This document shows, piece by piece, positions 35,719-45,635 of a stretch of 64,000 nt of DNA. A program made the position numbers and the translations under genes. This DNA comes from Micavibrio aeruginosavorus (lineage in GTDB: Bacteria > Pseudomonadota > Alphaproteobacteria > Micavibrionales > Micavibrionaceae): the NCBI GenBank assembly GCA_016432265.1, contig CP066681.1:1514342-1578341 (forward strand), written 5' to 3'. Positions within the stretch are counted from its first letter, which is position 1; every line of letters begins with the position of its first letter. Below the pieces are notes generated by a model. That model searched no databases, was not told the DNA's origin, and saw only the letters and a list, made by a program, of their open reading frames with translations.

Positions 35719-36381
35719 TCATGGCAGGAAAACTGTAAGCAGATCGCGGCAATCTTCAAAAACATAAGCTGGATTGTGTTTTTCCACCAGTTCAGGACGA
35801 CTTTTCCCGTGTAATATCAATACGGGCAAACAACCTGAATCCTTGGCGGCCAGCATGTCGGTTTCTGTGTCGCCAACAAACCAGACGATATCTCTCTGCG
35901 GGTCGATGTTAATTGCAGCAAGCGCCTTGCGGATGGGCGCGCCCGAGGGTTTGTCCTGTGCGGCATATCCAGCGCCAGCTTGCGCCTGCAAATAGACGCC
36001 CCATCCCAAATGGCTGATTTCCCGCAGAATAAATTCGTGTCTTTTGTTACTGACGACGCCTAAAGGAATTCCGGCCACGTTCAAATGTCGCAGCAGGGTT
36101 TCTGCGTGGGGCAAAGGGTTCAGGAACTCGATAAGATGTTGCTCTAGAAAGGTGCGCAGTATTTTTATTGCCTCGTCAGATTGAGCGCCATAGATCATAG
36201 GATAGAGTTCGCGCGAGGACAGTGTCATCTGCCTGTAGAATTCATGTTCGTCCCACAAAGGCAGGGAAAAGTGCTGCCTGACATGATTGTGGGCTTTCAA
36301 AAGGCCAGGCAATGTGTCGACCAGTGTCCCGTCCCAGTCGAAGAATATAGCGGCAGGATAATCCGGCATCAGGCTGTCCAT
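35719..36381 (-). CDS. HAD hydrolase, phosphoglycolate phosphatase-like
   Basis: A HAD-superfamily phosphatase of 220 residues. Motif I is 'FFDWDGTLVDT', motif II 'GVVSNKRHE', the motif III lysine lies in 'AQDKPSGAPIRKAL', and motif IV is 'FVGDTETDMLAAK'. The cap between motifs I and II is helical (Gph-type). It overlaps the D-amino-acid transaminase upstream by 13 bases. Confidence 0.9.
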   Translation of the reverse strand: MDSLMPDYPAAIFFDWDGTLVDTLPGLLKAHNHVRQHFSLPLWDEHEFYRQMTLSSRELYPMIYGAQSDEAIKILRTFLEQHLIEFLNPLPHAETLLRHLNVAGIPLGVVSNKRHEFILREISHLGWGVYLQAQAGAGYAAQDKPSGAPIRKALAAINIDPQRDIVWFVGDTETDMLAAKDSGCLPVLILHGKSRPELVEKHNPAYVFEDCRDLLTVFLP

Positions 36382-37247
36382 GGCAGTTGCTGGCTTCTTC
36401 CTTCCTTGACATAGGAGCGGTATTCTTCATAAAGCCTTCTGGCCACAGGGCCAGGTTGGCCGCTGCCGATCTTATACCCATCGAGCTCAACGATGGGTAC
36501 GATCAGTGCGACAGCGCTTGTGTTGAAGGCTTCATTGGCCGCATATGCTTCCTGGAGGGTGAAGGGGCGTTCTTCAAACGCCATTTGCAATTCCTGACAT
36601 ATGCGGATGATTGCCGTGCGGGTTACACCGCGAAGGATGGATTGTGTGGCGCTATGCGTTACAATTTTTCCTTGTTTAGTAACAATCCAGGCATTACTTG
36701 AAGATCCTTCGGTCACGTAGCCGTCACTGTCGACCATCCATGCCTCATAAGCCCCCTTCTCCGCGGCCGCTTGTTTGGCCAGAACTTGCGGCAACAGGGC
36801 CACCGATTTGATGTCGGGACGCTTCCAGCGAATATCCGGCACGCTAACCGCAATAGCGCCCTTCTCCACGGCAGTATTGCCATCGAATCTAAACGGCCAC
36901 GCCGTTATAACCAAAGAAGGCCTTGTCCTGTCAGGGAATTTAAAATCACGCTTAGCGACACCGCGCGTAACTTGAATATATATATTCGCGTTCCTGAGAC
37001 GATTGCGCCGTATCAACTCCTTGATCTTCAGAAGCAATGTCTGACGCGGCAGGGGCACGGCGATGGATAGCTCCGCCAAAGAGCGTTCCAGGCGGTCGAG
37101 ATGCCCGCGCTCATCAGCCAGGTCGCCGTTTATCAGCGCAATCACCTCGTAAACGCCGTCGGCAAATTGGTAGCCGCGATCCTCGATATGAACGGAGGCG
37201 TTCCGGTGGGCTATATACGAGTCATTCACGTAGGCATAGCGTGGCAT
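36369..37247 (-). CDS. dat: D-amino acid aminotransferase
   Basis: A fold-type IV PLP aminotransferase of 292 residues. The PLP Lys is in 'DIKSVALLPQVLAK', with 'HIEDRGYQFADGVYEV' and 'VTEGSSSNAWIV' as the usual motifs. The series resembles D-alanine aminotransferase more than branched-chain IlvE. It would make D-Ala or D-Glu for peptidoglycan, or recycle them. It sits between trkA and the HAD gene. Confidence 0.9.
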   Translation of the reverse strand: MPRYAYVNDSYIAHRNASVHIEDRGYQFADGVYEVIALINGDLADERGHLDRLERSLAELSIAVPLPRQTLLLKIKELIRRNRLRNANIYIQVTRGVAKRDFKFPDRTRPSLVITAWPFRFDGNTAVEKGAIAVSVPDIRWKRPDIKSVALLPQVLAKQAAAEKGAYEAWMVDSDGYVTEGSSSNAWIVTKQGKIVTHSATQSILRGVTRTAIIRICQELQMAFEERPFTLQEAYAANEAFNTSAVALIVPIVELDGYKIGSGQPGPVARRLYEEYRSYVKEGRSQQLPWTA

Positions 37248-37263
37248 GGATCTTTACCCTTGA

Positions 37264-38640
37264 CTAAAACAGATCGACTTGAACCATGAACATTTGCTCA
37301 ACACGGCGAACTTCTTCGGCTGAGGTAAGGACGATTACATGGTCGTGCGGCTTGATCACCAGGTCGGAACTCAGACTCATGATCTTGCCGTTGCGAATGA
37401 TACCGCAAATCCTGATATCTTCGGGAAGATCAAGATCATGAATCGTTTTGTTGGTCATAAAAGACGTTTCTGATACCTCGGCCTCGATCACTTCTGCATG
37501 CCCTTCCCCCAGAGTCTGCAACGCCTTGATACGCCCGCGGCGGACGTGTCGCATGATTGTTGACACCGTAGACGCACGAGGTGAAACCACGGCATCAATC
37601 TCCAGCAGCGACGTTAAAGATGAGTAAGTCGTTCCATTGACAAGGGCAATGGCGCGCTTGGCTCCAGCCTGTTTGGCCAAGGCAGCGCCCAGAATGTTCG
37701 ACTCGTCGTTATTGGTCACTGTAATGGCGGTTTCGGCCTGCGCGATATTTGCGCCTTCAATCAGATCCTGATGGAGGGCGTCACCCTGAAGAACAATGAC
37801 CTTAGGCAGGTTGCTGGCCAGAAAGTTGGCGCGCTCCTTATTGTGTTCTATAATCTTGATGTTGATTTGCGGAAATTCGGAACTGATCTTCCTGGCCAGA
37901 TAGTAGCCCACGTTGCCGCCGCCGATGAGAACGATGTTCCGCGCCTGCTTCTCTTCATGCCCGAAGGCGGATAAGGCACGATTGATTTGTAAAGGATCGA
38001 CAAAAAAGAAAACTTCATCGCCAGGCTCCAGGCGATCCTCCCCTGTGGGCACAATAATTTCCCCATGGCGGTGAATGCTGCCAACAACCAGAGATAGATC
38101 GGGAAACAGCGTATTGAGCTGGCGAATCTGAACATTCATAACCGGACAGCGTTCAGGGACAATGACGCCAATCAGATAAACACGGCCATCCGCCAGCAAG
38201 GCAACGTTTGTCGTTCCCGGTATCAAAAGCCTCTGCACGATAGAGTTCGCGATCTCGATTTCCGGAGAGATGATAACGTCAATCGGCATATGAGCGCGGC
38301 TGAACAGATTGGACCAAGCCGGATCCAGATAACTCTGGTTGCGGATGCGGGCAATTTTCTTGGGGATATTGAAAAGCGAATGGCCAACCTGACAGGCAAG
38401 CATATTAACTTCATCGGAATTGGTGACGGCGATGATCATGTCGGCGTCGCTTGCGCCGGCTGAAGAGAGGACATCCGGGCTGGAAGCCTGCCCTCTGATG
38501 CATTGCGCATCAAGATCGCTGCGCGCCTGATTGATTTTATCGACATCTATGTCGATCAGCGTGACATCATTGTCTTCCCGCGAAAGGTACCTGGCGATGC
38601 TCAATCCGACCTGACCCGCTCCGCAAATAATCACACGCAT
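37264..38640 (-). CDS. trkA: Trk potassium transport NAD-binding protein TrkA
   Basis: Cytoplasmic regulatory subunit of the TrkH-type K+ uptake system, 458 residues. It has two RCK units, each with a Rossmann N-domain ('IICGAGQVGLSIARYL' and 'VLIGGGNVGYYLARKI') and a TrkA_C domain. It follows ntrX, the usual alphaproteobacterial ntrY-ntrX-trkA order. Confidence 0.96.
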   Translation of the reverse strand: MRVIICGAGQVGLSIARYLSREDNDVTLIDIDVDKINQARSDLDAQCIRGQASSPDVLSSAGASDADMIIAVTNSDEVNMLACQVGHSLFNIPKKIARIRNQSYLDPAWSNLFSRAHMPIDVIISPEIEIANSIVQRLLIPGTTNVALLADGRVYLIGVIVPERCPVMNVQIRQLNTLFPDLSLVVGSIHRHGEIIVPTGEDRLEPGDEVFFFVDPLQINRALSAFGHEEKQARNIVLIGGGNVGYYLARKISSEFPQINIKIIEHNKERANFLASNLPKVIVLQGDALHQDLIEGANIAQAETAITVTNNDESNILGAALAKQAGAKRAIALVNGTTYSSLTSLLEIDAVVSPRASTVSTIMRHVRRGRIKALQTLGEGHAEVIEAEVSETSFMTNKTIHDLDLPEDIRICGIIRNGKIMSLSSDLVIKPHDHVIVLTSAEEVRRVEQMFMVQVDLF

Positions 38641-38659
38641 GGCCTAACTGTCCTTTTAT

Positions 38660-40117
38660 CTAGGCGATAATACGCAAGGCTTGGTCATCCTCGCTTCCCG
38701 ATTCGTCATCATTCTGCTTGGCTCCGGTCGAAATGCCAAGCTGTTTCAGCTTCCGGTGCAGGGCGGCGCGCTCCATGCCTACGAACTGGGCTGTTTTCGA
38801 GATATTCCCCCCAAAACGCCGTAACTGGGAGGTCAGATACTCGCGCTCAAAAATCTCACGGGCTTCCCGCAGCGGTACGGACATGAAGTTTGCCCCTGAT
38901 TCTCCCGCCCCTTGGGGGGCAGCCCCCACCTTGACAGGAAAAACTTCTGCGGGAAGATGTTCGCTGAGAACTATGCCGTCACGCAAGTTACCAGCCCCCA
39001 TAATCATGATCCTTTCAATAACGTTGCGCAGTTGCCGCACGTTTCCAGGCCAGTCACATGCCTGAAGTATGGCCAGCGCCCCTTCGGAAAAGGATAAAGG
39101 CGGCAAGCCCGACTGTTTCGAGTATTGCTCAACGAAATGGTCGATCAGGGCGGGAATGTCCTCGGGGTGTTGGCGCAATGTAGGCATATCCACGGGAACT
39201 ACATTCAACCGATAGAACAAATCCTGACGAAATCGCCCCTGCGCAACGGCTTCTTCAAGGTCGCGATTGGAGGATGCGACTATCCTGACATCCGTTTCAA
39301 TCATGTCCTTGCCGCCCAGTCGTAGAAATTTCTGCTCTTGCAGAACCCTAACGATCTTCGCCTGGGTTTCCAGCGGCATATCCGCCACCTCATCAAGGAA
39401 CAAGGTGCCGCCGTTAGCTTGTTCGAGAACGCCGGCGCGGGCACTTTCACCCATGATTCCCGACTCGTTGCCGAAAAGCTCCATCTCCAGGCGTTCCGGC
39501 AGCATGGTCGCGCAGTTCACGACAACAAAAGCCTTGTCAGTGCGTTGGGAGAGCCTGTGGATCATGCGGGCGGCCACATCTTTCCCCGTTCCCGGCGCAC
39601 CTGTCAGCAGAACACGGCTGCTGGTCTGCGCAACGCGCCCCAGCGTACTGCGAATAGAAGACATAACTGAAGATGCACCGACAATATCCGAAGGCCCTTG
39701 TGTTTTTCTGCGCAGAGCTTCGTTTTCCCTCTTAAGGGACGCCGATTCGAGGGCGCGTTCCGCCATCAGGATCAGGCGATCCGTCTTGAATGGTTTTTCG
39801 ATGAAATCGTAGGCGCCATTTCTGATCGCAGTGACGGCGGTTTCAATGGTGCCGTGGCCGCTGATCATGATAACGGGCAACAGTGGGTTCTTGGCTTTAA
39901 TATTCTCAAGAATTTTCAGTCCGTCATGTTCGCTATACTGCAGCCAGATGTCGAGGATTACAAGGTCGGGAACGCGTTCCGACAGTTTTTCATAGGCGTG
40001 TTTGGCGTTCCCGGCCTGACGAGTGCTATATCCTTCGTCCTCCAGTATGCCTTGAATCAATGCGCGGATATCGGATTCATCGTCGACAATCAGAATGTCT
40101 GCGGTTTTGCTTGCCAT
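38660..40117 (-). CDS. ntrX: NtrX response regulator, sigma-54 AAA+ type without GAFTGA
   Basis: A 485-residue NtrC-family regulator: receiver (acceptor Asp56 in 'LVILDIWLQ'), AAA+ domain (Walker A 'GAPGTGKD', Walker B 'GGTLFLDEVADM') and a Fis-type C-terminal HTH ('NISKTAQFVGMERAALHRK'). The L1 loop that normally carries GAFTGA, needed to touch sigma-54, reads 'LFGNESGIMGESARAG'. This suggests it may not activate sigma-54 polymerase in the classical way. It follows ntrY by five bases. Confidence 0.95.
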   Translation of the reverse strand: MASKTADILIVDDESDIRALIQGILEDEGYSTRQAGNAKHAYEKLSERVPDLVILDIWLQYSEHDGLKILENIKAKNPLLPVIMISGHGTIETAVTAIRNGAYDFIEKPFKTDRLILMAERALESASLKRENEALRRKTQGPSDIVGASSVMSSIRSTLGRVAQTSSRVLLTGAPGTGKDVAARMIHRLSQRTDKAFVVVNCATMLPERLEMELFGNESGIMGESARAGVLEQANGGTLFLDEVADMPLETQAKIVRVLQEQKFLRLGGKDMIETDVRIVASSNRDLEEAVAQGRFRQDLFYRLNVVPVDMPTLRQHPEDIPALIDHFVEQYSKQSGLPPLSFSEGALAILQACDWPGNVRQLRNVIERIMIMGAGNLRDGIVLSEHLPAEVFPVKVGAAPQGAGESGANFMSVPLREAREIFEREYLTSQLRRFGGNISKTAQFVGMERAALHRKLKQLGISTGAKQNDDESGSEDDQALRIIA

Positions 40118-40122
40118 CGTTC

Positions 40123-42465
40123 CTATGCCACTTCCTTCATAATATCAACCCGGGCCACGGGTAGAATAAGCGAGACGCAGGCCCCTCCGAAATCATGCCA
40201 CCCCGGCATTGATTTTATGCCGTCCGTCTGCCCCAGAATAAGAGAGCCTTTATGGTCATCCATGACCTTCTTTACGATGGCAAGGCCTAGTCCTGTTCCT
40301 GTTTCGCGGGTGGTGACGTATGGTTCCACCAATCTTCCGATTTCCTGATCTTTAGGAAAACCAAGCCCATTATCAATGACGCTGATAACCAGTTCCTGAT
40401 TCTCAACCCGTCGCGACAGAAGCACGAGGATATGACCCTCAATACCTTCCTGATCCCGGCGCGCCTGAATCGAGTCGATGGCGTTTTGTATGATGTTGGT
40501 GAAGGCCTGACGAATTTGCTGCCCGTCCACTTCCAGGGCGATGTTACTGTCATACCCAGACTGATTTTCAAAAGTGATTGATAACTCCGGATGCGCCTGT
40601 TGACGCAGGGTTACGATTTCACGAATATCGCGCATAATTGTTTCGGATTTGAAAATGGGCAATGGCATGCGGGCGAAGGCAGAAAACTCGTTGACCATGC
40701 GGCCTATATCCTCGACATGATGGATGATCGTATCCGTGCATTGCGAGAAAATTTCAGGTTCTTCGGTAATTTGTTTTAAATATTTACGCTTCAGCCTTTC
40801 CGCTGATAGCTGGATCGGGGTCAGCGGGTTTTTTATTTCATGGGCTATGCGGCGGGCGACATCCGACCACGCGGCTTTCCTCTGTGCCGATTGCAGTTCG
40901 GTTATGTCGTCAAAGGTCAGAACGGCCCCGATATTTTCTTCTCCGATCATTTCTATGGCAATACGCACCAATAGTGTGCGTTGCGTTTCATCCCGGCGAC
41001 GGTAAGGTACTTCTCCCTGCGTGATCTTTCCGGGTTTAGTTCTAGCTTGAGCCAGCAATTCATATATTTCAGGCAGGACATCTTGTACGTTCCGTCCCGC
41101 CAGATCTTCCGGACGCAGTTCAAAAATCTCCCCGGCCGAAAAATTTGCCAACGTAACTTTTCCGGCCTCGTCTACCCCCATGACTCCTGATGAAACTCCG
41201 GCCAGCACAGTTTCGGTGAAACGGCGGCGCTGATCCATCTGGCGGTTGGCTGTGATCAATTCCGTGCGCTGTTCCTGTAGTTGCGTTGTCATGCGGTTAA
41301 AAGCGCGGGCCAGCAGATCGAATTCGTCACCACGGTCGAAATTTTCAACACGGGCAGTTAGATCCCCGGCACGAATGCGGTCGGCAGCGCTTGTAAGCGC
41401 CGCAATCGGAGCCACGAGATGCCGGGCAAAAATCAGCCCTCCCCACATCGCTGACAACAACAACACCAGCGCCACGACAACAAAGATCATCGTGATCTTT
41501 ACCTGCAAGTCGGAATATTGCCGTTCCAGTTGCTTATAGGCGGCAACAGCCTGCTTTGTATCGGAAAGGTGGCGCAGTACAGTCGAATCCACCATGCGTC
41601 CTACAAACAGGTAGCTGTCTATGAAATTGTTCAATTTCACCAGCGCACGGATACGGTCGCCGGTATCGTCAGTTATCAAAACCACGTCTCCGGCATCGGC
41701 CTTTTCAAAAGTGGTTTGGGGCACTGTCTCAAATGATAGCGTGAAGGTGAATCCTGACTCTGCGATCACCCGTCCACTCCCGTCAATTACCATCGCCTCT
41801 GAGAGGTTGCGCATGAAAAGCTGGGTTTTCATCATGCGTCCGAAGGCTTCTTCATTTGTTGCAAGAATGGCGGATTGGCGGTCAAGGTCGTTTGCCATGG
41901 CGAGGATGTCGGCACGGATCACCTGATGGTGCTCTTTCAGGTAGGCTTCGGCAACGGCTTCGGATTCGCTGACCGCCGTGCGGATACGATCGCTGAACCA
42001 TGTCTGAACGCCATAATAGAGGAAGACGGCGGAAAAGACGGTCATGATGACGGCTGGAACGGCGGCGACAAGGCTGAAGATAAAAGCCAGGCGCATATGC
42101 AGTCGCGACCCGGCTATGCCGCGACGATGGCCTGCCCATACCGTTATGATCCGCCGTGCGATAACGGCAATCAGCATGATCAACAGAACAAGGTCGAGGT
42201 TGAGCAGCCACACCACCATGCCCGCATCGTTGCCGAATGGCGGGACTTCAGATAGCGCCATATAAGTGAGGATACCGCTGCCCAGCGCCAAAATAATAAG
42301 CACCAGGGCAAAGCCGTTTGACCACATACTGTTGCGCGGATGCCACAGTCGCTGCAGCAGGCGCCCGAAGGCATTGCCAAAATCTCTGGACTGTACATGC
42401 GTGTTCAATGGCTTATCCTGATGAATGAATTGACTTTGTCTGCGCCTACCACTATCCAAAAACAC
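40123..42465 (-). CDS. ntrY: Sensor histidine kinase NtrY
   Basis: A membrane histidine kinase of about 780 residues: a run of N-terminal membrane helices (about 50-160), a periplasmic segment, another helix near 320-345, HAMP ('LTSAADRIRAGDLTARVEN'), PAS ('VSSGVMGVDEAGKVTL'), HisKA with His in 'RRIAHEIKNPLTPIQLS' and HATPase with 'DNGLGFP' and 'GTGLGLAIVKKV'. It pairs with NtrX in nitrogen and redox signalling. The frame opens with GTG 42465, 25 bases from the divergent ispDF start; a downstream TTG at 42408 is possible, so the start is uncertain. Confidence 0.94.
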   Translation of the reverse strand: MFLDSGRRRQSQFIHQDKPLNTHVQSRDFGNAFGRLLQRLWHPRNSMWSNGFALVLIILALGSGILTYMALSEVPPFGNDAGMVVWLLNLDLVLLIMLIAVIARRIITVWAGHRRGIAGSRLHMRLAFIFSLVAAVPAVIMTVFSAVFLYYGVQTWFSDRIRTAVSESEAVAEAYLKEHHQVIRADILAMANDLDRQSAILATNEEAFGRMMKTQLFMRNLSEAMVIDGSGRVIAESGFTFTLSFETVPQTTFEKADAGDVVLITDDTGDRIRALVKLNNFIDSYLFVGRMVDSTVLRHLSDTKQAVAAYKQLERQYSDLQVKITMIFVVVALVLLLSAMWGGLIFARHLVAPIAALTSAADRIRAGDLTARVENFDRGDEFDLLARAFNRMTTQLQEQRTELITANRQMDQRRRFTETVLAGVSSGVMGVDEAGKVTLANFSAGEIFELRPEDLAGRNVQDVLPEIYELLAQARTKPGKITQGEVPYRRRDETQRTLLVRIAIEMIGEENIGAVLTFDDITELQSAQRKAAWSDVARRIAHEIKNPLTPIQLSAERLKRKYLKQITEEPEIFSQCTDTIIHHVEDIGRMVNEFSAFARMPLPIFKSETIMRDIREIVTLRQQAHPELSITFENQSGYDSNIALEVDGQQIRQAFTNIIQNAIDSIQARRDQEGIEGHILVLLSRRVENQELVISVIDNGLGFPKDQEIGRLVEPYVTTRETGTGLGLAIVKKVMDDHKGSLILGQTDGIKSMPGWHDFGGACVSLILPVARVDIMKEVA

Positions 42466-42490
42466 GGGCAGATATGCAACTTATTATTCT

Positions 42491-43669
42491 ATGGAAACTG
42501 TTTTAACTTCAGAGGTACCTGAATATCACGTGCTGATCGTCGCAGGCGGTCAGGGCGTGCGCTTGGGCAATGATATACCGAAGCAATACCTTAAAATTTG
42601 TGATAATTTCATTATAAATCAATCTATTATAAGATTTTCTTCATGTAATACATTAACTTGTGTCATTCATCGCGATCATCTCTCCCTGTATAGAGCCACT
42701 GTACCGCCCCGTGCATGGCTGCATGAGCCGGTATTTGGGGGGGGCGAGCGTGGGGACAGCGTCAGAAACGGTTTGATGGCGCTAAAAGGGCGTCTGAAGC
42801 CTGAAGATATCATTCTAATTCACGATGCAGCCCGCCCTTTTGTAGACGAAGAAGATATCAGACGTGTAGCCCAGGAAGCCGCCCGCAGCGGTGCGGCAAC
42901 GCTAGCCCTGCCCGTGAGCGATACTTTGCGCCATCAAGACGGCTATACTATCGACCGTTCGGGTGTTTGGGCCATACAGACGCCCCAGGCCTTTCGTTTT
43001 GCTTTGATCTGCGAAGCTCATGACAAGGCCGCAGAGTCAGGCAAGGCCTATACCGATGACAGCGCGATGGTGGCGGCAATGGGACACCCGGTCAGTTTTG
43101 TCAATGGTTCGCGGCAGAATTTTAAAATTACAACAGCAGAAGACCTGCGCTTTGCCCGTATGCTAGTATCCTCGGCAATGGAAACGCGCACAGGCTCAGG
43201 TTATGACGTTCACGCTTTCCGCAGCGATGCGGCCAGCCATATCCGTCTGTGCGGTGTTGATGTGCCGCATAGCCGCGCGATCGACGCCCATTCCGACGGG
43301 GATGTGGCTTTGCATGCCCTGACCGACGCCTTGCTGTCCACAGTGGCGGCTGGCGATATCGGGGTGCATTTTCCTCCTTCCGAACCGCAATGGAAAAACG
43401 CGGATAGCGCCCTGTTTCTAAGAAAGGCAGTCGATCTGGTGACGGGGCAACAGGGTCGTATCGTCAATCTGGACATCACAATTGTCTGCGAACGCCCCAA
43501 GGTAGGCCCGCACCGCGAGGCGATGCAGCGGCGTATTTCCCAAATATGCGGTGTGGAACCCGGACGGGTGAGCGTCAAGGCGACAACCAGCGAAAAGCTG
43601 GGTTTTACAGGGCGTGAGGAAGGCATCGTCGCGCAAGCGCTGGCGACTGTGGAGTTTCCCCGCCTATGA
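42491..43669 (+). CDS. ispDF: Bifunctional IspD/IspF
   Basis: A fused enzyme of the MEP isoprenoid pathway, 392 residues. The IspD half (about 1-228; MEP cytidylyltransferase) has 'LIVAGGQGVRLGNDIPKQ' and 'LIHDAARPFV'. The IspF half (about 232-392; MECDP synthase) has 'GSGYDVHAF', 'HSDGDVALHALTDALL' and 'VKATTSEKLGFTGR'. The fusion is common in alphaproteobacteria. It overlaps pgpA by four bases. Confidence 0.97.
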   Translation: METVLTSEVPEYHVLIVAGGQGVRLGNDIPKQYLKICDNFIINQSIIRFSSCNTLTCVIHRDHLSLYRATVPPRAWLHEPVFGGGERGDSVRNGLMALKGRLKPEDIILIHDAARPFVDEEDIRRVAQEAARSGAATLALPVSDTLRHQDGYTIDRSGVWAIQTPQAFRFALICEAHDKAAESGKAYTDDSAMVAAMGHPVSFVNGSRQNFKITTAEDLRFARMLVSSAMETRTGSGYDVHAFRSDAASHIRLCGVDVPHSRAIDAHSDGDVALHALTDALLSTVAAGDIGVHFPPSEPQWKNADSALFLRKAVDLVTGQQGRIVNLDITIVCERPKVGPHREAMQRRISQICGVEPGRVSVKATTSEKLGFTGREEGIVAQALATVEFPRL

Positions 43670-44139
43670 TAAAGGTAAACTTTAAAGACCCTGCCATCTG
43701 GCTCGCGACCTGGTTCGGTTGCGGCTTGATGCGGCCTGCGCCCGGTACATGGGGTACGATCGGGGCCTTGCCCTTCGGTATATTGTTCCTTGCCTGGGGA
43801 GGTCTGCCGTTACTGGCTGTTGCGGTTGCCAGCGTGTGTATGGCCGGCTACTGGGCAGCGGGCCGCTTTGAAGATCAAGCAGGAGAACATGACTCGGGGG
43901 CGATCGTGATCGACGAGGTGGCCGGCATGTGGATAGCCTTGCTACCGACGGCCCTCAATATTCCGTTGGTTGTAGCCGCATTTCTTCTGTTTCGCCTGCT
44001 TGATATACTTAAGCCATGGCCGATTTCATGGGCCGATAAAAAACTGCCCGGGGCCATAGGCGTTATGATGGATGATATTATTGCCGGAACTTTTGTGGCG
44101 GTACTGATTGTGGGGGCGCGCCTTGCAGGATTTGGTTGA
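43666..44139 (+). CDS. pgpA: Phosphatidylglycerophosphatase A
   Basis: An inner-membrane enzyme of 157 residues that dephosphorylates phosphatidylglycerol phosphate. It carries 'PAPGTWGTIGALP', 'EDQAGEHDSGAIVIDEVAG' and several hydrophobic helices, all typical of PgpA. Its 3' end overlaps the pncC start. Confidence 0.95.
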   Translation: MIKVNFKDPAIWLATWFGCGLMRPAPGTWGTIGALPFGILFLAWGGLPLLAVAVASVCMAGYWAAGRFEDQAGEHDSGAIVIDEVAGMWIALLPTALNIPLVVAAFLLFRLLDILKPWPISWADKKLPGAIGVMMDDIIAGTFVAVLIVGARLAGFG

Positions 44140-44605
44140 AAGCTTGAGCGTGAAGATGCAGGCGCTAGGGCTGATGCTGACCACGGCGGAATCCTGCACG
44201 GGCGGTATGATCGCTATGGCCATGACAGAGCGCCCCGGCTCTTCGGCGATCTTTGAGCGTGGATTTATCACCTATTCCAATCAATCCAAGCATGAGTTGC
44301 TGGATGTGCCAAAAGATACGTTGCTAAAGCACGGCGCTGTCAGCGCGCAGGTCGCTACGGCGATGGTCAGGGGCGCGCTGGTGCACAGCCGGGCTGAGAT
44401 CGCGCTTTCAGTTACCGGGATTGCCGGGCCGGATGGCGGCAGCGACAAAAAGCCTGTCGGCCTGGTTTATATCGGTTTCGGAGATAAATCCGGATTGACA
44501 GAAGTTGCCGAACATCGCTTTCAGGGGAATCGGGCCGAGGTACGCAAACAGGCAGCGGAAGCGGCACTGAAGCATCTGATACGCTTTATCGATAGATTGC
44601 CATGA
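44123..44605 (+). CDS. pncC: CinA C-terminal domain protein (NMN amidohydrolase type)
   Basis: A stand-alone CinA C-terminal domain of about 160 residues. It has 'LTTAESCTGGMIA', 'FITYSNQSKHELLDV' and 'SVTGIAGPDGGSDKKPVG', the motifs of nicotinamide-nucleotide deamidase, which recycles NMN to NaMN. No ATG is available; TTG 44123 has a GGGGG six bases upstream, while TTG 44108 is also in frame. The start overlaps pgpA. Confidence 0.9.
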   Translation: MQDLVESLSVKMQALGLMLTTAESCTGGMIAMAMTERPGSSAIFERGFITYSNQSKHELLDVPKDTLLKHGAVSAQVATAMVRGALVHSRAEIALSVTGIAGPDGGSDKKPVGLVYIGFGDKSGLTEVAEHRFQGNRAEVRKQAAEAALKHLIRFIDRLP

Positions 44606-45600
44606 CTGAAAAAATCGCTTTTATATCCTCGGCTGACAGCAACTATTACCCCTTGTTGCGAGAATGGATTCATTCGATACGCTGTTTCCGTGAAAGCAAG
44701 GATATCGATATCTGCATTATGGATGCCGGGCTGACGGCGGAGCAAATTGAAAAACTGACCCCGTATGTCGCCAAGATCGCTAAACCCGACTGGCCTTTCC
44801 CTATTCCCGCGCGCAAGGTGAAGGGAAAGGAATATTTGAAAGCATGTATCGCCCGACCGTTCATTCCCGACCTTTTCCCCGGTTACGATCTTTATTTCTG
44901 GATGGATTCAGATACTTGGGTGCAAAACTGGGAGGCAATTGACCTGTTCATTCAGGGGGGGCGCCGAATGAAAATTGCCCTGACCGGGCAGGTGGATCGT
45001 GCCTACCCCCGGCAGTTGAGGGTAAAATGGCTGGGTGCTTTGCCTCTGAAAATCCGCGGGTTCTACGCCAATAATATTGGGAAGGCGTTTGGCAAAAGCT
45101 TGGCGCGTCGATTGATGCCCTATCATGTCCTGCTGGCCGGAGCCTTTTGTTTGCATCGTGAAGCGCCGCACTGGAAACGCTGGCAGGAGCTGGTTCAACA
45201 GGCTTGCCGTAAGGGAAAGGTTTTTACTGCCGAACAGACCGCTCTGGGAGTGATGTGCTACCGTGACAAATACGAATTCGAAATGTTGCCAGCGTGGTGC
45301 CATTGGTTGTGCGAGTTTCCGGCTGTATGGAACGAGGAAAACCGGGTATTTGTCGAACCTTTCCTGCCCCATAAACCGATCGGTATTTTGCATCTTTCTG
45401 GCGTTGATGAAATGCGCGAAGATCGTTCGGCAGGCATGAATTTCAGGACTTTGAACGGGGAGGAAATTTATATGTCCTATCGCTATCCGCGTTTCGATGG
45501 CGCGCTGGACGAAGTGGTGTCTAACGAACCTGACATGTATGATCGCACGATCAAGATCAGCATTAACAGCCAATATTATCTGGATAAGGAAAGGCGCTAA
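44602..45600 (+). CDS. Putative GT-A type glycosyltransferase
   Basis: A 332-residue protein beginning 'KIAFISSADSNYYPLLREW' with a DxD-type metal motif in 'YFWMDSDTWVQNW', which fits GT-A fold glycosyltransferases of the GT8-like kind. Basic and aromatic residues dominate the C-terminal part. It overlaps pncC by four bases and ends the plus-strand operon. Donor and acceptor are unknown. Confidence 0.7.
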   Translation: MTEKIAFISSADSNYYPLLREWIHSIRCFRESKDIDICIMDAGLTAEQIEKLTPYVAKIAKPDWPFPIPARKVKGKEYLKACIARPFIPDLFPGYDLYFWMDSDTWVQNWEAIDLFIQGGRRMKIALTGQVDRAYPRQLRVKWLGALPLKIRGFYANNIGKAFGKSLARRLMPYHVLLAGAFCLHREAPHWKRWQELVQQACRKGKVFTAEQTALGVMCYRDKYEFEMLPAWCHWLCEFPAVWNEENRVFVEPFLPHKPIGILHLSGVDEMREDRSAGMNFRTLNGEEIYMSYRYPRFDGALDEVVSNEPDMYDRTIKISINSQYYLDKERR

Positions 45601-45607
45601 CCACGCG

Positions 45608-45631
45608 ATGGGGCAATAAAACCCCATGTTT
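45608..45631. terminator. Bidirectional terminator hairpin
   Basis: ATGGGG (45608-45613) pairs with CCCCAT (45622-45627) around an eight-base A-rich loop and is followed by GTTTTA; the loop's A-run gives a U-rich tail on the other strand. It lies between convergent genes. Confidence 0.65.
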
Positions 45632-45635
45632 TAAG

